DNA of 54,906 nt from Fimbriiglobus sp. (GTDB taxonomy: Bacteria > Planctomycetota > Planctomycetia > Gemmatales > Gemmataceae). Below, piece after piece: positions 35,222 to 45,384 of the stretch; position 1 is the first letter of the stretch; each line of letters begins with the position of its first letter. The notes under the pieces were generated by a model. That model saw only the letters and a program-made list of their open reading frames with translations. It was not told the DNA's origin and made no database searches. The translations under genes and the position numbers were made by a program. Location of the stretch: NCBI GenBank assembly GCA_025352235.1, contig JANXTU010000210.1, positions 1 to 54,906 on the forward strand, read 5' to 3'.

Positions 35222-36799
35222 ATGGTGATTTTGATGAGCCGGTCGAAATTGGAAGCCCTCGGCACGCATGCCCCCCCAGTCGACGAACCGTTGACCCCGG
35301 CCCGTGCCGCGCTGGAATCCGACGATTCGGACGACGCCGATGAGACCGATGACGCCGTTGCCGAAGCCAAGCCGGTGTCCAAGGTTCTGCGCGACGATGA
35401 ACCTTTGCCCGTCGAGGGGGCGGGTTTGGTCGAAGAATCGTCGACCGGCGCCGATGATTCGCTCGGGTTGTACCTGCGGCAAATGGGCGCGATTCGACTG
35501 TTGAATAAAGACGACGAGCGGGTCCTCGCGGAAAAACTCGAGCGCCGTCGCACGCGCTTTCGCGACGCGGCCCTCGTGTGCCCGTACATCCTCGGCGAAG
35601 CGTTGGCCACTTTTGAACGGGTTCGCGCTGGCAAAGCCGCAGTCGATCCGACCATCGACGTTTATTCCTGCGAACAATTGAAACTCAGCCGCGAACAGAT
35701 CCTCGCCCGTTTCGCCGACCACCTCCCCAAAATCAAGAAGTATTTGCGGCAAGACGCCAAAGATTTCGAGGATGGCCTCGGGGCGCTGAACCGCAAGAAA
35801 GTGAGCGAGTGGCGCCACAAACGATTCCGCCGGCTTTTGGGCGTACGCGGATTCATGGCGGAACTCTCGCCGCGCACCGAAGCCCTCGAACGCTGGGTCG
35901 ATAAATTCCGAGACATCGCCGACGAAATGCGTCGGCTCGTCGAGGATGTGGAGGAAGACCCGACCCGCCAAGACGAACTCACCGAAGCGCAGAACAAATA
36001 CCATTTAACGCACCAAGAGTTGATCGCGAGCGTCCGCCTGTTGCTCCGCAGACGCGGGCAGTATCAAAAGGTTCGTCGCGAACTCGCCGAGGCCAACTTG
36101 CGCCTCGTCGTCAGTATCGCCAAAAACTATCGCAACCGCGGTTTGCCGTTCAACGATTTGATCCAAGAGGGCAACCGTGGTCTCATGCGGGCCGTGGATA
36201 AGTACGAACACCGCCTCGGCTACAAATTCGGCACGTACGCCACGTGGTGGATCCGCCAAGGCGTTCAGCGCGCCCTCGCCGATCACGCCCGCACCGTGCG
36301 CGTGCCGTGCCATCAAGTCGGCATGTTCGCCAAAGTCGAACGGATGCGAGGCGAACTCGCCGCCCTGCACGGTCGCGACGCCACCGATGACGAAATCGCC
36401 CTGGCCCTGCACGTGACGGTCGACGACATCCGCCAACTCCGGACCGTCGGCCGACAGCCGATCAGCCTGCACGAACCGATGGGCGGCGACGGCGAGCGCG
36501 CCCTCGAAGATTTCCTCAGCGATGCCAACATTCAGACGCCGGGGCAGAACGCCGACGCGCGCTTGTTGAAAGAGCGCATTATCGAAGTGTTGAAGTCGCT
36601 CGCCCCGCGCGAACGAGAAGTGATCGAACTCCGCTTCGGCCTCAAAGACGGTACGCCTCGGACCCTCGATGAAGTCGCCAAACAATACGGCATCACCCGC
36701 GAACGGATTCGCCAAATCGAGGCCCGCGGCATCCACAAATTGAAGCAGCCCAATCGCAAACACCGCCTCGAAGAATTCGCCGATTCCGAATTGGTCTGA
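35222..36799 (+). CDS. rpoD: Primary RNA polymerase sigma factor (sigma-70/RpoD group)
   Basis: A 525-residue sigma-70. The N-terminal 75 residues are acidic, region 1.2 is [21 protein letters not shown], followed by a long non-conserved insert (about 110-280). Regions 2.1-2.4 read [70 protein letters not shown] in pieces, region 3 carries the [17 protein letters not shown] segment, and region 4.2 [23 protein letters not shown]. The Ala-Asp-His form replaces the usual Ala-Asp-Gln in region 2.4. ATG 35234 is an alternative start. It directs housekeeping transcription. Confidence 0.9.
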   Translation: MVILMSRSKLEALGTHAPPVDEPLTPARAALESDDSDDADETDDAVAEAKPVSKVLRDDEPLPVEGAGLVEESSTGADDSLGLYLRQMGAIRLLNKDDERVLAEKLERRRTRFRDAALVCPYILGEALATFERVRAGKAAVDPTIDVYSCEQLKLSREQILARFADHLPKIKKYLRQDAKDFEDGLGALNRKKVSEWRHKRFRRLLGVRGFMAELSPRTEALERWVDKFRDIADEMRRLVEDVEEDPTRQDELTEAQNKYHLTHQELIASVRLLLRRRGQYQKVRRELAEANLRLVVSIAKNYRNRGLPFNDLIQEGNRGLMRAVDKYEHRLGYKFGTYATWWIRQGVQRALADHARTVRVPCHQVGMFAKVERMRGELAALHGRDATDDEIALALHVTVDDIRQLRTVGRQPISLHEPMGGDGERALEDFLSDANIQTPGQNADARLLKERIIEVLKSLAPREREVIELRFGLKDGTPRTLDEVAKQYGITRERIRQIEARGIHKLKQPNRKHRLEEFADSELV

Positions 36800-36922
36800 A
36801 CGGTATTGCGTTCCGGATCGTAGGGCGACAGGCCGATCAAGGTATCTTCGCGAATTGTCCTGACGGGCGTGGCAATTCCCGCCGATGAACACCCTGTTCC
36901 CATCGCGTGCGGAGCCGCGTCT

Positions 36923-37636
36923 ATGACCTGCATTCCGATCCTACTTGCATCCGGCTTATGCCTCGCCCATTCCCCGGTGCAAGCCGAATCTGCACCTGCG
37001 GACGATTGCAAATATTACGTGCTCTTGTACGGTGGTCAGGCCGAGCGGAATCGTCCGCAGACTGCGCACACTTGGGCCACGTTCGTAAAAGGGACGCCGT
37101 ATCCGGCCGGCGGCGGGGCCGTGGCAGAATCGTTCACCATCAGTTGGCTACCGGTACAAATGCCGGTGCGGCCGTTCAAATTGAGCCCCGAAGCGGGTCG
37201 AAATTACAGCTTGACCGAAACGCTCGGATTGTTTGACACGGGCCGCTCGGATTTGGGTCTCTGGGGGCCCTTCGAGATCCGTGCCGATTGGTATCGGGCG
37301 GCGGCGAATCACAAGCGATTGTTGGACGGTGGAACCGTGCGATTTGCCACGTTTGACCGCGGCTCGCGCCGCGCCGCTCCCGAGACGCGTCACCCGGACA
37401 TCAGCCACTGTGTCCACGCATTGACGCGGACCTGGGACCCGCTCGGCCGCGCGACCCACCCGGTGAACTGGTACGGCGAATTGATCACGCGGCGGGTCGC
37501 CGAAGCGCTCGGGGAAGTCGGGCTGCTGGTGAACCCGTGTGCGACCCACGATTGGGTGCTGCGGGCGCTGGGCCTCGAGCAGTACCCGACCGTGCGCCGT
37601 CGATTGGGGGAGTCGGTCCTCAAACTCCTCCGTTGA
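36923..37636 (+). CDS. Secreted protein of unknown function
   Basis: A 237-residue protein with an N-terminal signal peptide (MTCIPILLASGLCLAHSPVQAES). The mature part starts CKYYVLLYGGQAERNRPQTAHTWATF and holds spaced conserved-looking histidines and tryptophans (THPVNWYGELITRR, ATHDWVLRALGLEQYPTVRRR). I do not recognise the family. ATG 36923 is chosen because the signal peptide begins there; a GTG at 36869 is in frame. Its last 17 bp overlap the convergent gene. Confidence 0.65.
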   Translation: MTCIPILLASGLCLAHSPVQAESAPADDCKYYVLLYGGQAERNRPQTAHTWATFVKGTPYPAGGGAVAESFTISWLPVQMPVRPFKLSPEAGRNYSLTETLGLFDTGRSDLGLWGPFEIRADWYRAAANHKRLLDGGTVRFATFDRGSRRAAPETRHPDISHCVHALTRTWDPLGRATHPVNWYGELITRRVAEALGEVGLLVNPCATHDWVLRALGLEQYPTVRRRLGESVLKLLR

Positions 37637-38300
37637 TTTGGTCTGGCACCGGGGGTGGGTCGCGTGGCCGGGTGTATGCCGAAAGAAATATTCCGCGTAC
37701 GGTGGACCCGACGCACGAATGTACGGCGGATTGTTCCGAGCTGGGATCGGACACCTTGAAGGTCAAACCCGCCGTTTCGTCACCCGGATAATTCGGGTCG
37801 TAAATCGCCAGCGTCACGTCTTCATTCGACCCGTTGAAATCGTAGCCGTAGCAAAGTACCTGATGATTGCGGCTCAAGTCTTTCCAACCGTAACCTTCGG
37901 CGTGGATGACCCCCAACGGTGCCGGGAAGCCGGCGTCGAGCCGGGCCCGGATTCGCGGCCACTCGTTGCGAACGGTCTTCCGCATCAACCCCTTCCTCCG
38001 CCGCTGCCAATCGTAGTACTTCGCCGCGCCGAACGGTAAATTCCAACTGTCGAGCAACCGCTTGCAAAAGTACCGGACCAACGCCGGCCCTGGCGCCGTG
38101 GGCAATTCCTCGATACCGTGCAGATAGTAATCCATCGCCGCGAAGACCATACCGCCGCAAAGTCCCGCGCCCGCATCCCCGAACGTCCAACGGCCGAACG
38201 GCGTCGGCATTTCGACGACCGGACTCCCGGCTGGAAACGAGTTCGGAAATGCGAAGCCGTTCTCGCGGACGTTGAAATTCGGCAGTCGATACGAACTCAT
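37620..38300 (-). CDS. Unknown protein, possibly a papain-like cysteine hydrolase fold
   Basis: A 226-residue protein. It begins YRLPNFNVRENGFAFPNSFP, then has DAGAGLCGGMVFAAMDYYLHG, where the Cys at the start of a helix looks like a thiol-protease nucleophile. Further on come NHQVLCYGYDFNGS, giving a candidate catalytic histidine, and LAIYDPNYPGDE, giving an Asp/Asn. This Cys-His-Asp order fits C39/papain-like folds, but I cannot assign a family. It lies 11 bp after the acyl-CoA dehydrogenase stop, on the same strand, so the two are likely cotranscribed. Confidence 0.62.
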   Translation of the reverse strand: MSSYRLPNFNVRENGFAFPNSFPAGSPVVEMPTPFGRWTFGDAGAGLCGGMVFAAMDYYLHGIEELPTAPGPALVRYFCKRLLDSWNLPFGAAKYYDWQRRRKGLMRKTVRNEWPRIRARLDAGFPAPLGVIHAEGYGWKDLSRNHQVLCYGYDFNGSNEDVTLAIYDPNYPGDETAGLTFKVSDPSSEQSAVHSCVGSTVRGIFLSAYTRPRDPPPVPDQINGGV

Positions 38301-38311
38301 GGTGACCCGGA

Positions 38312-39496
38312 TCAGCGGAACGCTTCGTATTCTTTGCCGAGCAAACTCGCGGCGATCTTGAGCTTCAAGATTTCATCGGTGCCTTCGTAAATCCGGCAAA
38401 CGCGCACGTCCATGAGGTGCCGGCCCGGCCGGTACAGTGTGGACCAACCCCGGCCCCCAAACACTTGCACGGCCCGGTCGGCCGCGTCCCACGCGGCATT
38501 CGTGATGAACAATTTCGCCTTCGCCGCTAAGCCGTCGGCTTCGGCGGCGAGCTCCCGGTCTGCCGGAGCCACCGCGCTCGCCTGTTTGGCTTCCGCCGCC
38601 ATTTTCAAAAGAGCCGCGCTGCTGATGCGGGCGAGTTCGATCTCGGCGATGTGCTCTTGGATCAGTTGGTGCTTCGCGATCGGCTTGCCGTGCTGCTCGC
38701 GGCTCTTGGCGTATTCCAGCGACTCGATCAGGCAATCTTCGATCACGCCCAAGCAACCGGCGGCGACGCTCAACCGTCCGCTGACCAAGGTTCCCATGGC
38801 GATGCGGAACCCGGCCCCTTCTTCGCCGAGCAGATTCTCGTGCGGAATCTCGACGTTCTCCATCTCGAACATCGCCGTGTTGGATGTCGGCATCCCCATC
38901 TTCGCCGTGAGGTTTTCAGCGACGAACCCCGGCGTTTTCGTTTCGACCACGAACGCGCTGATGCGTCGCTCGGGGCCGTCCGGGACGCCGGCGGGGTAAC
39001 CGAAGACGATAACGGCGTCGGCGATGCCGCCGTTCGAAATCAGGTATTTCACGCCGTTGAGCTTGTAACCCGCGGCCGTGCGCTCGTAGGTCGTAGTCAT
39101 CTCACGCGGGTTGCTCCCGGCGTCCGGTTCGGTCAGTCCGAAGGCCAGCACCATCTCGCCCGCCACCGCGCGCGGGAGATACTTGGTTTTCAAGACTTCG
39201 CTCCCCCATGTCTGAATCGGGTAGGCCCCGATACTGAGGTGACCGGAGAAAAACGTCCGCACGCCGGTGCCCTCCCGGCCGATGCGGACGAGGGCGTTCA
39301 AGTACGACACCGCATCGGCGCCGCGGCCGCCGTAGGCCGGATCGACGTTGATACCGAGGAGATCGTGCTTGCGGGCCAATGGCAAGACGCGGTCGTTGAA
39401 ACGGTGCTCCACGTAACAGAGTTCTTCGGCGGGGCGGATCTCTTCGCAGAAGGCCCGGACGTCGGCCGCGAGTTTTTCGGGAATAAATTGCGACAT
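38312..39496 (-). CDS. Acyl-CoA dehydrogenase family protein
   Basis: A 394-residue flavoenzyme. It shows the family blocks AFGLTEPDAGSNPREMTTTYERTA, YLISNGGIADAVIVFGY, FEMENVEIPHENLLGEEGAGFRIAM, a C-terminal helical bundle with RAVQVFGGRGWS and RVCRIYEGTDEILKLKIA. The usual FAD/CoA-binding residues are in place. It oxidises an acyl-CoA thioester, but chain length and pathway cannot be read from the sequence. No other beta-oxidation genes adjoin it. Confidence 0.9.
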   Translation of the reverse strand: MSQFIPEKLAADVRAFCEEIRPAEELCYVEHRFNDRVLPLARKHDLLGINVDPAYGGRGADAVSYLNALVRIGREGTGVRTFFSGHLSIGAYPIQTWGSEVLKTKYLPRAVAGEMVLAFGLTEPDAGSNPREMTTTYERTAAGYKLNGVKYLISNGGIADAVIVFGYPAGVPDGPERRISAFVVETKTPGFVAENLTAKMGMPTSNTAMFEMENVEIPHENLLGEEGAGFRIAMGTLVSGRLSVAAGCLGVIEDCLIESLEYAKSREQHGKPIAKHQLIQEHIAEIELARISSAALLKMAAEAKQASAVAPADRELAAEADGLAAKAKLFITNAAWDAADRAVQVFGGRGWSTLYRPGRHLMDVRVCRIYEGTDEILKLKIAASLLGKEYEAFR

Positions 39497-39701
39497 GGGA
39501 AACTCCGGGCCGCGATGGTGTGGACAATAGAATTGTAGCGGGGCGCCGGCGGTTTCGCGCGGCGCCGCAACGCGGGTTCGGAAGTTTGCGTTTTGCGCCG
39601 AGTGTTCTACTGTTGCGCGAGAATTGCCGACCTCCCCGAATCGCCGGCCGATCGCGGTCGGGCGTTTCGTTTGCTCGCATCATCCCCCACGGGTAATACC
39701 G

Positions 39702-41324
39702 ATGTCCGTCCCTTCGTCGGTCGAAGAGTTGCTCCAGTTGATCCGCAAAAGCGGGATGGTCGACGAGGGCAAGCTCACCGAATACCTCCGGGGGGCCGGC
39801 CGCGCCCTGCCGGGCGACCCGCGCGATGCCGCTGCCGCCATGGTCCTCGGCGGCCTCTTGACGGCCTTCCAAGCCGAACAGTTTTTACTGGGCAAATGGC
39901 GCGGCTTCACCATCGGCAAATACAAGTTGCTCGAACGCGTCGGCGTCGGCGGCATGGGGCACGTGTTTCTCTGCGAACACATGTTCATGAAGCGGCGCGT
40001 CGCCATCAAGGTGCTGCCGCCGGCCAAAGCCGAGCACCCGGCCGCACTGGGGCGTTTCTACCGCGAGGCCCGCGCGGCCGGGTCGCTGGAGCACCCGAAT
40101 ATCGTCCGCACGCACGATATCGACCAAGACGGCAACTTGCACTTCATCGTCATGGAATACGTCGACGGCACGAACCTGCTCGACCTCGTCAAGAAATTCG
40201 GACCGATGGACATCGGTCGGGCGACGCACACGATTCGTCAGGTGGCCCTCGGCCTCGACTTCGCCTTCCGCGGCGGCATCATTCACCGCGACATCAAACC
40301 GGGCAATATCCTGGTCGACCGACTCGGTGCGATCAAGCTCCTCGACCTCGGCTTGGCCCGGTTTTACAAAGACACGACCGACATGCTGACGGTGAAGTAC
40401 GACGATAAGATCGTACTGGGCACCGCGGATTACGTGGCTCCGGAACAGGTCACCAACAGCCATGCCGTCGATGTCCGCGCCGACATTTACGCGCTCGGCG
40501 CGAGCTTCTACTTCGTCTTGGCCGGGCACCCGCCGTTTCCGAATGGGACGGTGTCGCAGAAGTTGCTCTGGCACCGCACGAAGGAACCGACCCCGATCCG
40601 GCAAATCCGTCCCGAGGTACCGGAGGGGATCGCCGCCATCGTCGCCAAGATGATGCACAAAGACGTCCACCAGCGTTTCCTCACGCCGGCCGACGTCGTC
40701 GAAGCCCTAGAACGGTGGGAGCCGGCCGAGATGCCGCTGCCGGCGCGCGAGGAAATGCCACAGCTCTGTCTCGCCGCGCTCGAAGGCATCGAGCCCCTTA
40801 TCGAGCAGTACGTGCCGCCGTCGAGCAAGTTAATGTCGAAGGTGATGGAGCCGGCCGAAGCGCCGCGTTCGGAGTTGCGGAGCCGGCTCGCGCCGAAGGC
40901 GTCCCCGTTAGGCGTGCAATCGGCCGTGGTCGAAAACCCGGCAACACGGACGCCCGACCCGGCCGGGTTCTCGCCGATGCGGTCGTCGCATTCACGGCCG
41001 GCGACTCCCGGCCGTTCGAATTTCGGCTTGAAATCGAATCCGTTCGCGGCGCCCCAAGTGGAAATGTCGGCGCCGATGCGCGACCCGGCGCCGACGAACG
41101 TCGCCCGCCCGCAATACGGGCCCGGCCCGGGACCGTTCCCCGGCACGTTCCCCGTCATCGCGATGCCGCCGCTGGAAACGGGAACCCAAACGCGGAAGTA
41201 TCTATTCTTCGGCTTGGTCGCCGCCAGCGTCGCCGTGGCAACGCTGATTCTGATGTGGAAATTCGTACTCCCTGAAAAGACCCGCGTTCAACCGAGCGAA
41301 GGCCGAGTGCAAAACGACAAGTGA
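39702..41324 (+). CDS. Membrane-anchored Ser/Thr protein kinase
   Basis: A 540-residue Hanks-type kinase. An N-terminal 70-residue helical segment (SVEELLQLIRKSGMVDEGKL, ending FQAEQFLLGKWRGFTIGKY) is common to planctomycete kinases. The kinase spans about 74-345: LLERVGVGGMGHVFLCEH, VAIKVLPP, HRDIKPGNILVD, LLDLGLAR in place of DFG-LA, and APEQVTNSHAVDVRADIYALG. A Pro/Ser-rich linker and a membrane helix near residues 502-522 (YLFFGLVAASVAVATLILMW) follow, with a short extracytoplasmic tail. It has no large sensor domain, so the signal is unknown. Confidence 0.9.
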   Translation: MSVPSSVEELLQLIRKSGMVDEGKLTEYLRGAGRALPGDPRDAAAAMVLGGLLTAFQAEQFLLGKWRGFTIGKYKLLERVGVGGMGHVFLCEHMFMKRRVAIKVLPPAKAEHPAALGRFYREARAAGSLEHPNIVRTHDIDQDGNLHFIVMEYVDGTNLLDLVKKFGPMDIGRATHTIRQVALGLDFAFRGGIIHRDIKPGNILVDRLGAIKLLDLGLARFYKDTTDMLTVKYDDKIVLGTADYVAPEQVTNSHAVDVRADIYALGASFYFVLAGHPPFPNGTVSQKLLWHRTKEPTPIRQIRPEVPEGIAAIVAKMMHKDVHQRFLTPADVVEALERWEPAEMPLPAREEMPQLCLAALEGIEPLIEQYVPPSSKLMSKVMEPAEAPRSELRSRLAPKASPLGVQSAVVENPATRTPDPAGFSPMRSSHSRPATPGRSNFGLKSNPFAAPQVEMSAPMRDPAPTNVARPQYGPGPGPFPGTFPVIAMPPLETGTQTRKYLFFGLVAASVAVATLILMWKFVLPEKTRVQPSEGRVQNDK

Positions 41325-41336
41325 TCTCGGCCGGAA

Positions 41337-44282
41337 TCAGTCGGCGAAGGCGACTTCGTTCAAGTTGAAGAGCAATCGACACAGGCTCGGCAGTCCGTGC
41401 TTCGCGGCGTGGGCCGTCAGCGATTTCGCCTCCGCCCCGGTCGGCTTGCGGCCCGTCGCTTCCCAGAAGCCCCTTTCCACACGGTCGCTCAATTCACCCG
41501 GTCGCGCTTCCAGTCGCCTCGCGAAGTGTTTCGCCATGACCGCCATGAAATCGTTGTTGAGCAGGGCGAGCGCCTGCGCCGGCGATTGCGATTGATTCCG
41601 TCGATCGACCTGCAAAGAAGGATCCGCGCAATCGAGAGCCGTGAGGAACGGCTGCGTCTGCGAACGCACGGCGAAGCGGTAGATGCTCCGCCGATGGCTC
41701 GCGGGGTCTTCGGGATCGTGCAGGTGGTATTCGTAGTGCGGCGAGTGTTCGGGCTTCTCGAGGACGAAGTCTCGGTAGCTCGGGCCGTAGAGTTTCAAAT
41801 CGAGCTTCCCGGCGAGTTGCAACACGGAGTCGCGCACGGCCTCGGCTTCGAGTTTCCGCCGGTTCATCCGCCAGAGGTACTGGTTGCCCGCGTCGATCTT
41901 TTCTGCCTTCGCATCGCCCGTCGATGCTTGCCGGTAGGTCTCGCTGAGCAGGATCGCGCGGTGCAATTTTTTGATCGACTGACCGCCGTCGCGGAACTCG
42001 GCCGCCAAATAGTCGAGCAACTCCGGGTGCGTCGGGAGGGTGCCGTTGCGGCCGAAGTCGTTCGCGGTTTCGACGAGACCCTTGCCGAAGTGGTACTGCC
42101 AGACGCGGTTGACGATCGAGCGCCAGACCAGCGGATTTTTCGGGTCGCTCAACCAGAGTGCGAGGGCTTTGCGCCGCTCTCCTTCGGCGTGATTCGCGGG
42201 CAGGTCGAACTTCGCTGACAACGCTTTGACAGCGGACAAGGCACCCGATCGGACCTCCGCGCCGGGTTTGTTGATGCTGCCGCGGTTCAGCAGGAAGATC
42301 GGCCGCGGTTGGCCACCGCCGGCCCCGGTGCCGGCGAACGCCCCGGCGCCCGTATGCACGGCGCCGATGTAAGCGACCGACTGCGGCGGGAGCGCCGCGA
42401 GTTCGCGTTCGGCCGCAGTCAGACTCGCGTTCACTTCGGCCAACTGCTTCCGCGATTCCGGGGTCTCCGTGGCTTCGAGTAGTTCCCCCCGCTCTTTCTT
42501 CAACCGTGCCGCTCGATCGGCATCCGCGGCTTTGATACCAGGATACCAGCCATCGACGAGGTTCACTTTCGCCCAGCGGATCGGGGCTTCGATGCTGTCG
42601 AGCGCCGTCACGGCGGCACCGAGTGACACGGCGGTGTCGGCAGAGTCGCGCACGTCGACCTCGGCGAGCGCGAAGTTGAAGTCGTTCTGCCGGGCCATGA
42701 GTTTCGTCGCCGTGACACGGACGTAGCGGGCCTTGAGTTCGGCGATTTTGAACGCCTGCGGCCGGAGGCCCGGGCTCTTCTCGTCGGCCGCAGTTCGATC
42801 GGCGATCATCCGCACGCCGGTTTTGAACTCGGCATCGTCGCCGGCTTCGATTTTGTAACGCACCGGGAATCCGAAGCCGGAGCCGATGCCGTTGAAATCG
42901 TCGTGTGCCGGGAACAGGATCACCTTCGAAATGCCGATGGATTTTCCGAGGTCGAGTTGGATCCACTTCGCCGTCTCGGATTTCGCGGCGAGGGCACTGT
43001 GGTAGCCGAACGCCGCGGAGCGGTCGGGTGGCACGCCTTCCCGCGCGATCTTGCGGTCGAGCTCCGCGAGTGGGGGGCCTGCCCTCTTTTCCAATTCCGA
43101 ACGGATCTTCTTCCGAGCCGTCCCCAGTTCGATCCGCTGCATCGAGAGCATGGCCCGTACTGCCGCTACCTTAGCGTCCGCGTCGTACCGCACATCCGTG
43201 CGGTCGAGGGCCGCAAATACGGCTTGGAGACCGTAATATTCTTCCTGCCGGATGGGGTCGAACTTGTGATCGTGGCATTGGGCGCAGCCGACGGTGAGGC
43301 TCACGAACGTCTGCATCGTGTTTTGGACCATGTCGTCGCGGTCGAGGTGGCGGGCGATTTTGCCGTCGATTTTGGATTCCGGCACCTCGGCGTGGCCGAT
43401 GAAATCCCACGGCCCGGCGGCGATGAACCCGAGCGCCTCGATGCCATCGCGAGAATTCTTGAACAAAATGTCACCGGCGATTTGCTCCTGGACAAACGTA
43501 GCGTATACTTGATCGCTATTGAAGCTGCGGATCACGTAATCGCGATACGGCCACGCGTTCGGCCGAGGTTGGTCTTTGTCGTAACCGTGGGTTTCGCCGA
43601 AGTGGACGACATCGAGCCAGTGCCGCGCCCAGCGCTCCCCGTAGTGTTTGGACGCCAGCAGCGAATCGACTAGTTTGGAGTAGGCATCTGGGGCGGCGTC
43701 ACGTTCAAAAGCGGCAATCTGCTCCGGCGTCGGCGGCAAGCCGATGAGGTCGAAATACAATCGGCGGATCAGGGTCCGTTTGCCCGCGGCCGGCGACGCT
43801 GCCAATCCTTTGTCCGCGAGTTTGGCCCGCACGAATGCATCGATCGGATTCGCGAAGTCCGACTTCGGGAGTGCCGGTTTCGCCAGCGGTTTCAAGCTCC
43901 ACCAATCGAGCGGGTCGGCCTTCGGCCCCGATTTCTCCGGCCACGGGGCTCCTTGTTCGATCCAGAGCTTCAGTTTGGCGATCTCGCCATCGCTCAGATT
44001 TTTCTCCGGTTCCGGCGGCATCCGCGCGTCGTCCTTGGCGGCGACGCGTTTCAACAATTCGCTCTCGGCCGGTTTCCCGGGTGCGAGGATGCCGGCCTTC
44101 ATCGCCGCCTCGCGGGAGTCGAGACGCAACGATCCCTTCGATTTCACCGGCCCGTGGCAACCGGCGCACGACCGCGCGAGGATCGGTTCGATGTCCCGGG
44201 CGAAATCGACCGCGGGTTCGGCGGCGGCAATGGAACTCGCCCCGCAAACGAGCGCGACGATGGCGAGTCGAAACGAGTTCAT
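41337..44282 (-). CDS. DUF1549/DUF1553 protein with c-type haem domain
   Basis: A 981-residue secreted protein. After a signal peptide ending SIAAAEP comes a PSD1-type cytochrome region with ILARSCAGCHGPVKSKGSLRLD, whose CAGCH is the haem site. DUF1549 follows (IDAFVRAKLADKGLAASPAAGKRTLIRRLYFDLIGLPPTPEQI and HYGERWARHWLDVVHFGETHG). A discoidin-like insert lies at about 430-560 (WIQLDLGKSIGISKVILFP). DUF1553 ends the protein (NPLVWRSIVNRVWQYHFGKGLVETANDFGRNGTLPTHPELLDYLA). The family is almost confined to Planctomycetes and relatives; its substrate is unknown. ATG 44282 begins the signal peptide. Confidence 0.92.
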   Translation of the reverse strand: MNSFRLAIVALVCGASSIAAAEPAVDFARDIEPILARSCAGCHGPVKSKGSLRLDSREAAMKAGILAPGKPAESELLKRVAAKDDARMPPEPEKNLSDGEIAKLKLWIEQGAPWPEKSGPKADPLDWWSLKPLAKPALPKSDFANPIDAFVRAKLADKGLAASPAAGKRTLIRRLYFDLIGLPPTPEQIAAFERDAAPDAYSKLVDSLLASKHYGERWARHWLDVVHFGETHGYDKDQPRPNAWPYRDYVIRSFNSDQVYATFVQEQIAGDILFKNSRDGIEALGFIAAGPWDFIGHAEVPESKIDGKIARHLDRDDMVQNTMQTFVSLTVGCAQCHDHKFDPIRQEEYYGLQAVFAALDRTDVRYDADAKVAAVRAMLSMQRIELGTARKKIRSELEKRAGPPLAELDRKIAREGVPPDRSAAFGYHSALAAKSETAKWIQLDLGKSIGISKVILFPAHDDFNGIGSGFGFPVRYKIEAGDDAEFKTGVRMIADRTAADEKSPGLRPQAFKIAELKARYVRVTATKLMARQNDFNFALAEVDVRDSADTAVSLGAAVTALDSIEAPIRWAKVNLVDGWYPGIKAADADRAARLKKERGELLEATETPESRKQLAEVNASLTAAERELAALPPQSVAYIGAVHTGAGAFAGTGAGGGQPRPIFLLNRGSINKPGAEVRSGALSAVKALSAKFDLPANHAEGERRKALALWLSDPKNPLVWRSIVNRVWQYHFGKGLVETANDFGRNGTLPTHPELLDYLAAEFRDGGQSIKKLHRAILLSETYRQASTGDAKAEKIDAGNQYLWRMNRRKLEAEAVRDSVLQLAGKLDLKLYGPSYRDFVLEKPEHSPHYEYHLHDPEDPASHRRSIYRFAVRSQTQPFLTALDCADPSLQVDRRNQSQSPAQALALLNNDFMAVMAKHFARRLEARPGELSDRVERGFWEATGRKPTGAEAKSLTAHAAKHGLPSLCRLLFNLNEVAFAD

Positions 44283-44348
44283 CACGGTGAGAAGCTCCAA
44301 TCCGGGCGGTCATCACTAATGTAATCGAAAACCCAACGGGAGTGCTCC

Positions 44349-44999
44349 ATGATCCGCGGTGTGTTGTTCGATTTCGACGGGACCCTCGCGGACAGCTTCG
44401 CCGCGATCGCGTCGAGCACCAACCACGTCCGCGAATCGTTCGGCCTGCCGCCGATGACCGAAGAGAGCATCCGCAAGTACGTCGGCCTGGGGCTGGAACA
44501 TTTGCTGGGCGACCTCTGCCCCGGCTGCGATGTCGCCCTCGCCGTGAGCCGGTATCGCGCCCACCACCCCGGCGTGATGCTGAAACTGACGAAGCTCTTC
44601 CCCGGCGTCCGCGAGACCCTCGACCGCTTGCACGCGGCCGGCTACCCGATGGGCGTTTGCAGCAACAAATCGGTGGCCTTCACGCGGTCGCTGATCGCGG
44701 GATTGGATCTCGCCGAGTTGTTGCCCGTGGTGCTCGGCCCGGAAGATGTCGGCGTCCCGAAGCCCGACCCGGCGATGTTGATCGAAGGGTGCAAACGGCT
44801 CGGCGTGCCGATTTTGGAAGGGCTGTACATCGGCGACATGGTCGTCGACGTGCAAGCCGCGAAGGCGGCGGGGTTGCCCGTCTGGCTCGTCCACGTCGGA
44901 TTGGCCGGGACCACCGATCCCCGCTCTGCGGGACCGGAGCGTATCTTGGATCGGTTCGCCGAGATTGCCGAATTGTTACTCACCCAGGAGACGGTATGA
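44349..44999 (+). CDS. HAD hydrolase, phosphoglycolate phosphatase-like
   Basis: A 216-residue HAD-superfamily enzyme. Motif I is LFDFDGTLADS with nucleophile Asp8 and acid Asp10; motif II is GVCSNKS; motif III Lys is in VGVPKPDP; motif IV is YIGDMVVDV. The helical cap after motif I (SIRKYVGLGLEHLL) is of the C1 type seen in phosphoglycolate phosphatases and pyrophosphatase PpaX. The natural substrate is a guess. It overlaps the RidA gene by 4 bp, so the two are coupled, which fits a metabolite-repair role. Confidence 0.85.
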   Translation: MIRGVLFDFDGTLADSFAAIASSTNHVRESFGLPPMTEESIRKYVGLGLEHLLGDLCPGCDVALAVSRYRAHHPGVMLKLTKLFPGVRETLDRLHAAGYPMGVCSNKSVAFTRSLIAGLDLAELLPVVLGPEDVGVPKPDPAMLIEGCKRLGVPILEGLYIGDMVVDVQAAKAAGLPVWLVHVGLAGTTDPRSAGPERILDRFAEIAELLLTQETV

Positions 45000-45382
45000 A
45001 ACGCGACAACATCAGCACCGGCGGCAAATGGGAGCCGATCATCGGCTACTCGCGGGCCGTGCGCGTCGGGCCGTTCGTCCACATTTCCGGTTGCACGGCG
45101 ATGACGGCCCAAGGCCTCGTCGGCAAAGGGGACGCCTACGCCCAGACGGTGCAAATCCTGAAGACGATCCGCGAAGCGCTCGAGAAGGCCGGGGCGAAAC
45201 TCGAGCACGTCGTCCGCACGCGGATGTACTTAACGAAGATCGAGCAATGGCAAGACGTCGGTCGCGCCCACGGCGAAGTCTTCGGGGTCATCCTCCCCGC
45301 GACGACGATGGTCGAAGTCTCCAAACTGATCGACCCCGACATGCTGATCGAGATCGAAGCCGAGGCCATCGTGCCGGAGTGA
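44996..45382 (+). CDS. RidA-family enamine/imine deaminase
   Basis: A 128-residue protein of the RidA/YjgF family. It shows YSRAVRVGPFVHISGCTAM, a helix with QTVQILKTIREALEKAGAKLEHVVRTRMYLT, and the C-terminal MLIEIEAEAIVPE, with the substrate-binding arginine in VVRTRMYL. It hydrolyses reactive enamines from PLP enzymes. CAGGAG lies 5 bp before ATG 44996, inside the preceding HAD gene. Confidence 0.9.
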   Translation: MKRDNISTGGKWEPIIGYSRAVRVGPFVHISGCTAMTAQGLVGKGDAYAQTVQILKTIREALEKAGAKLEHVVRTRMYLTKIEQWQDVGRAHGEVFGVILPATTMVEVSKLIDPDMLIEIEAEAIVPE

Positions 45383-45384
45383 GG

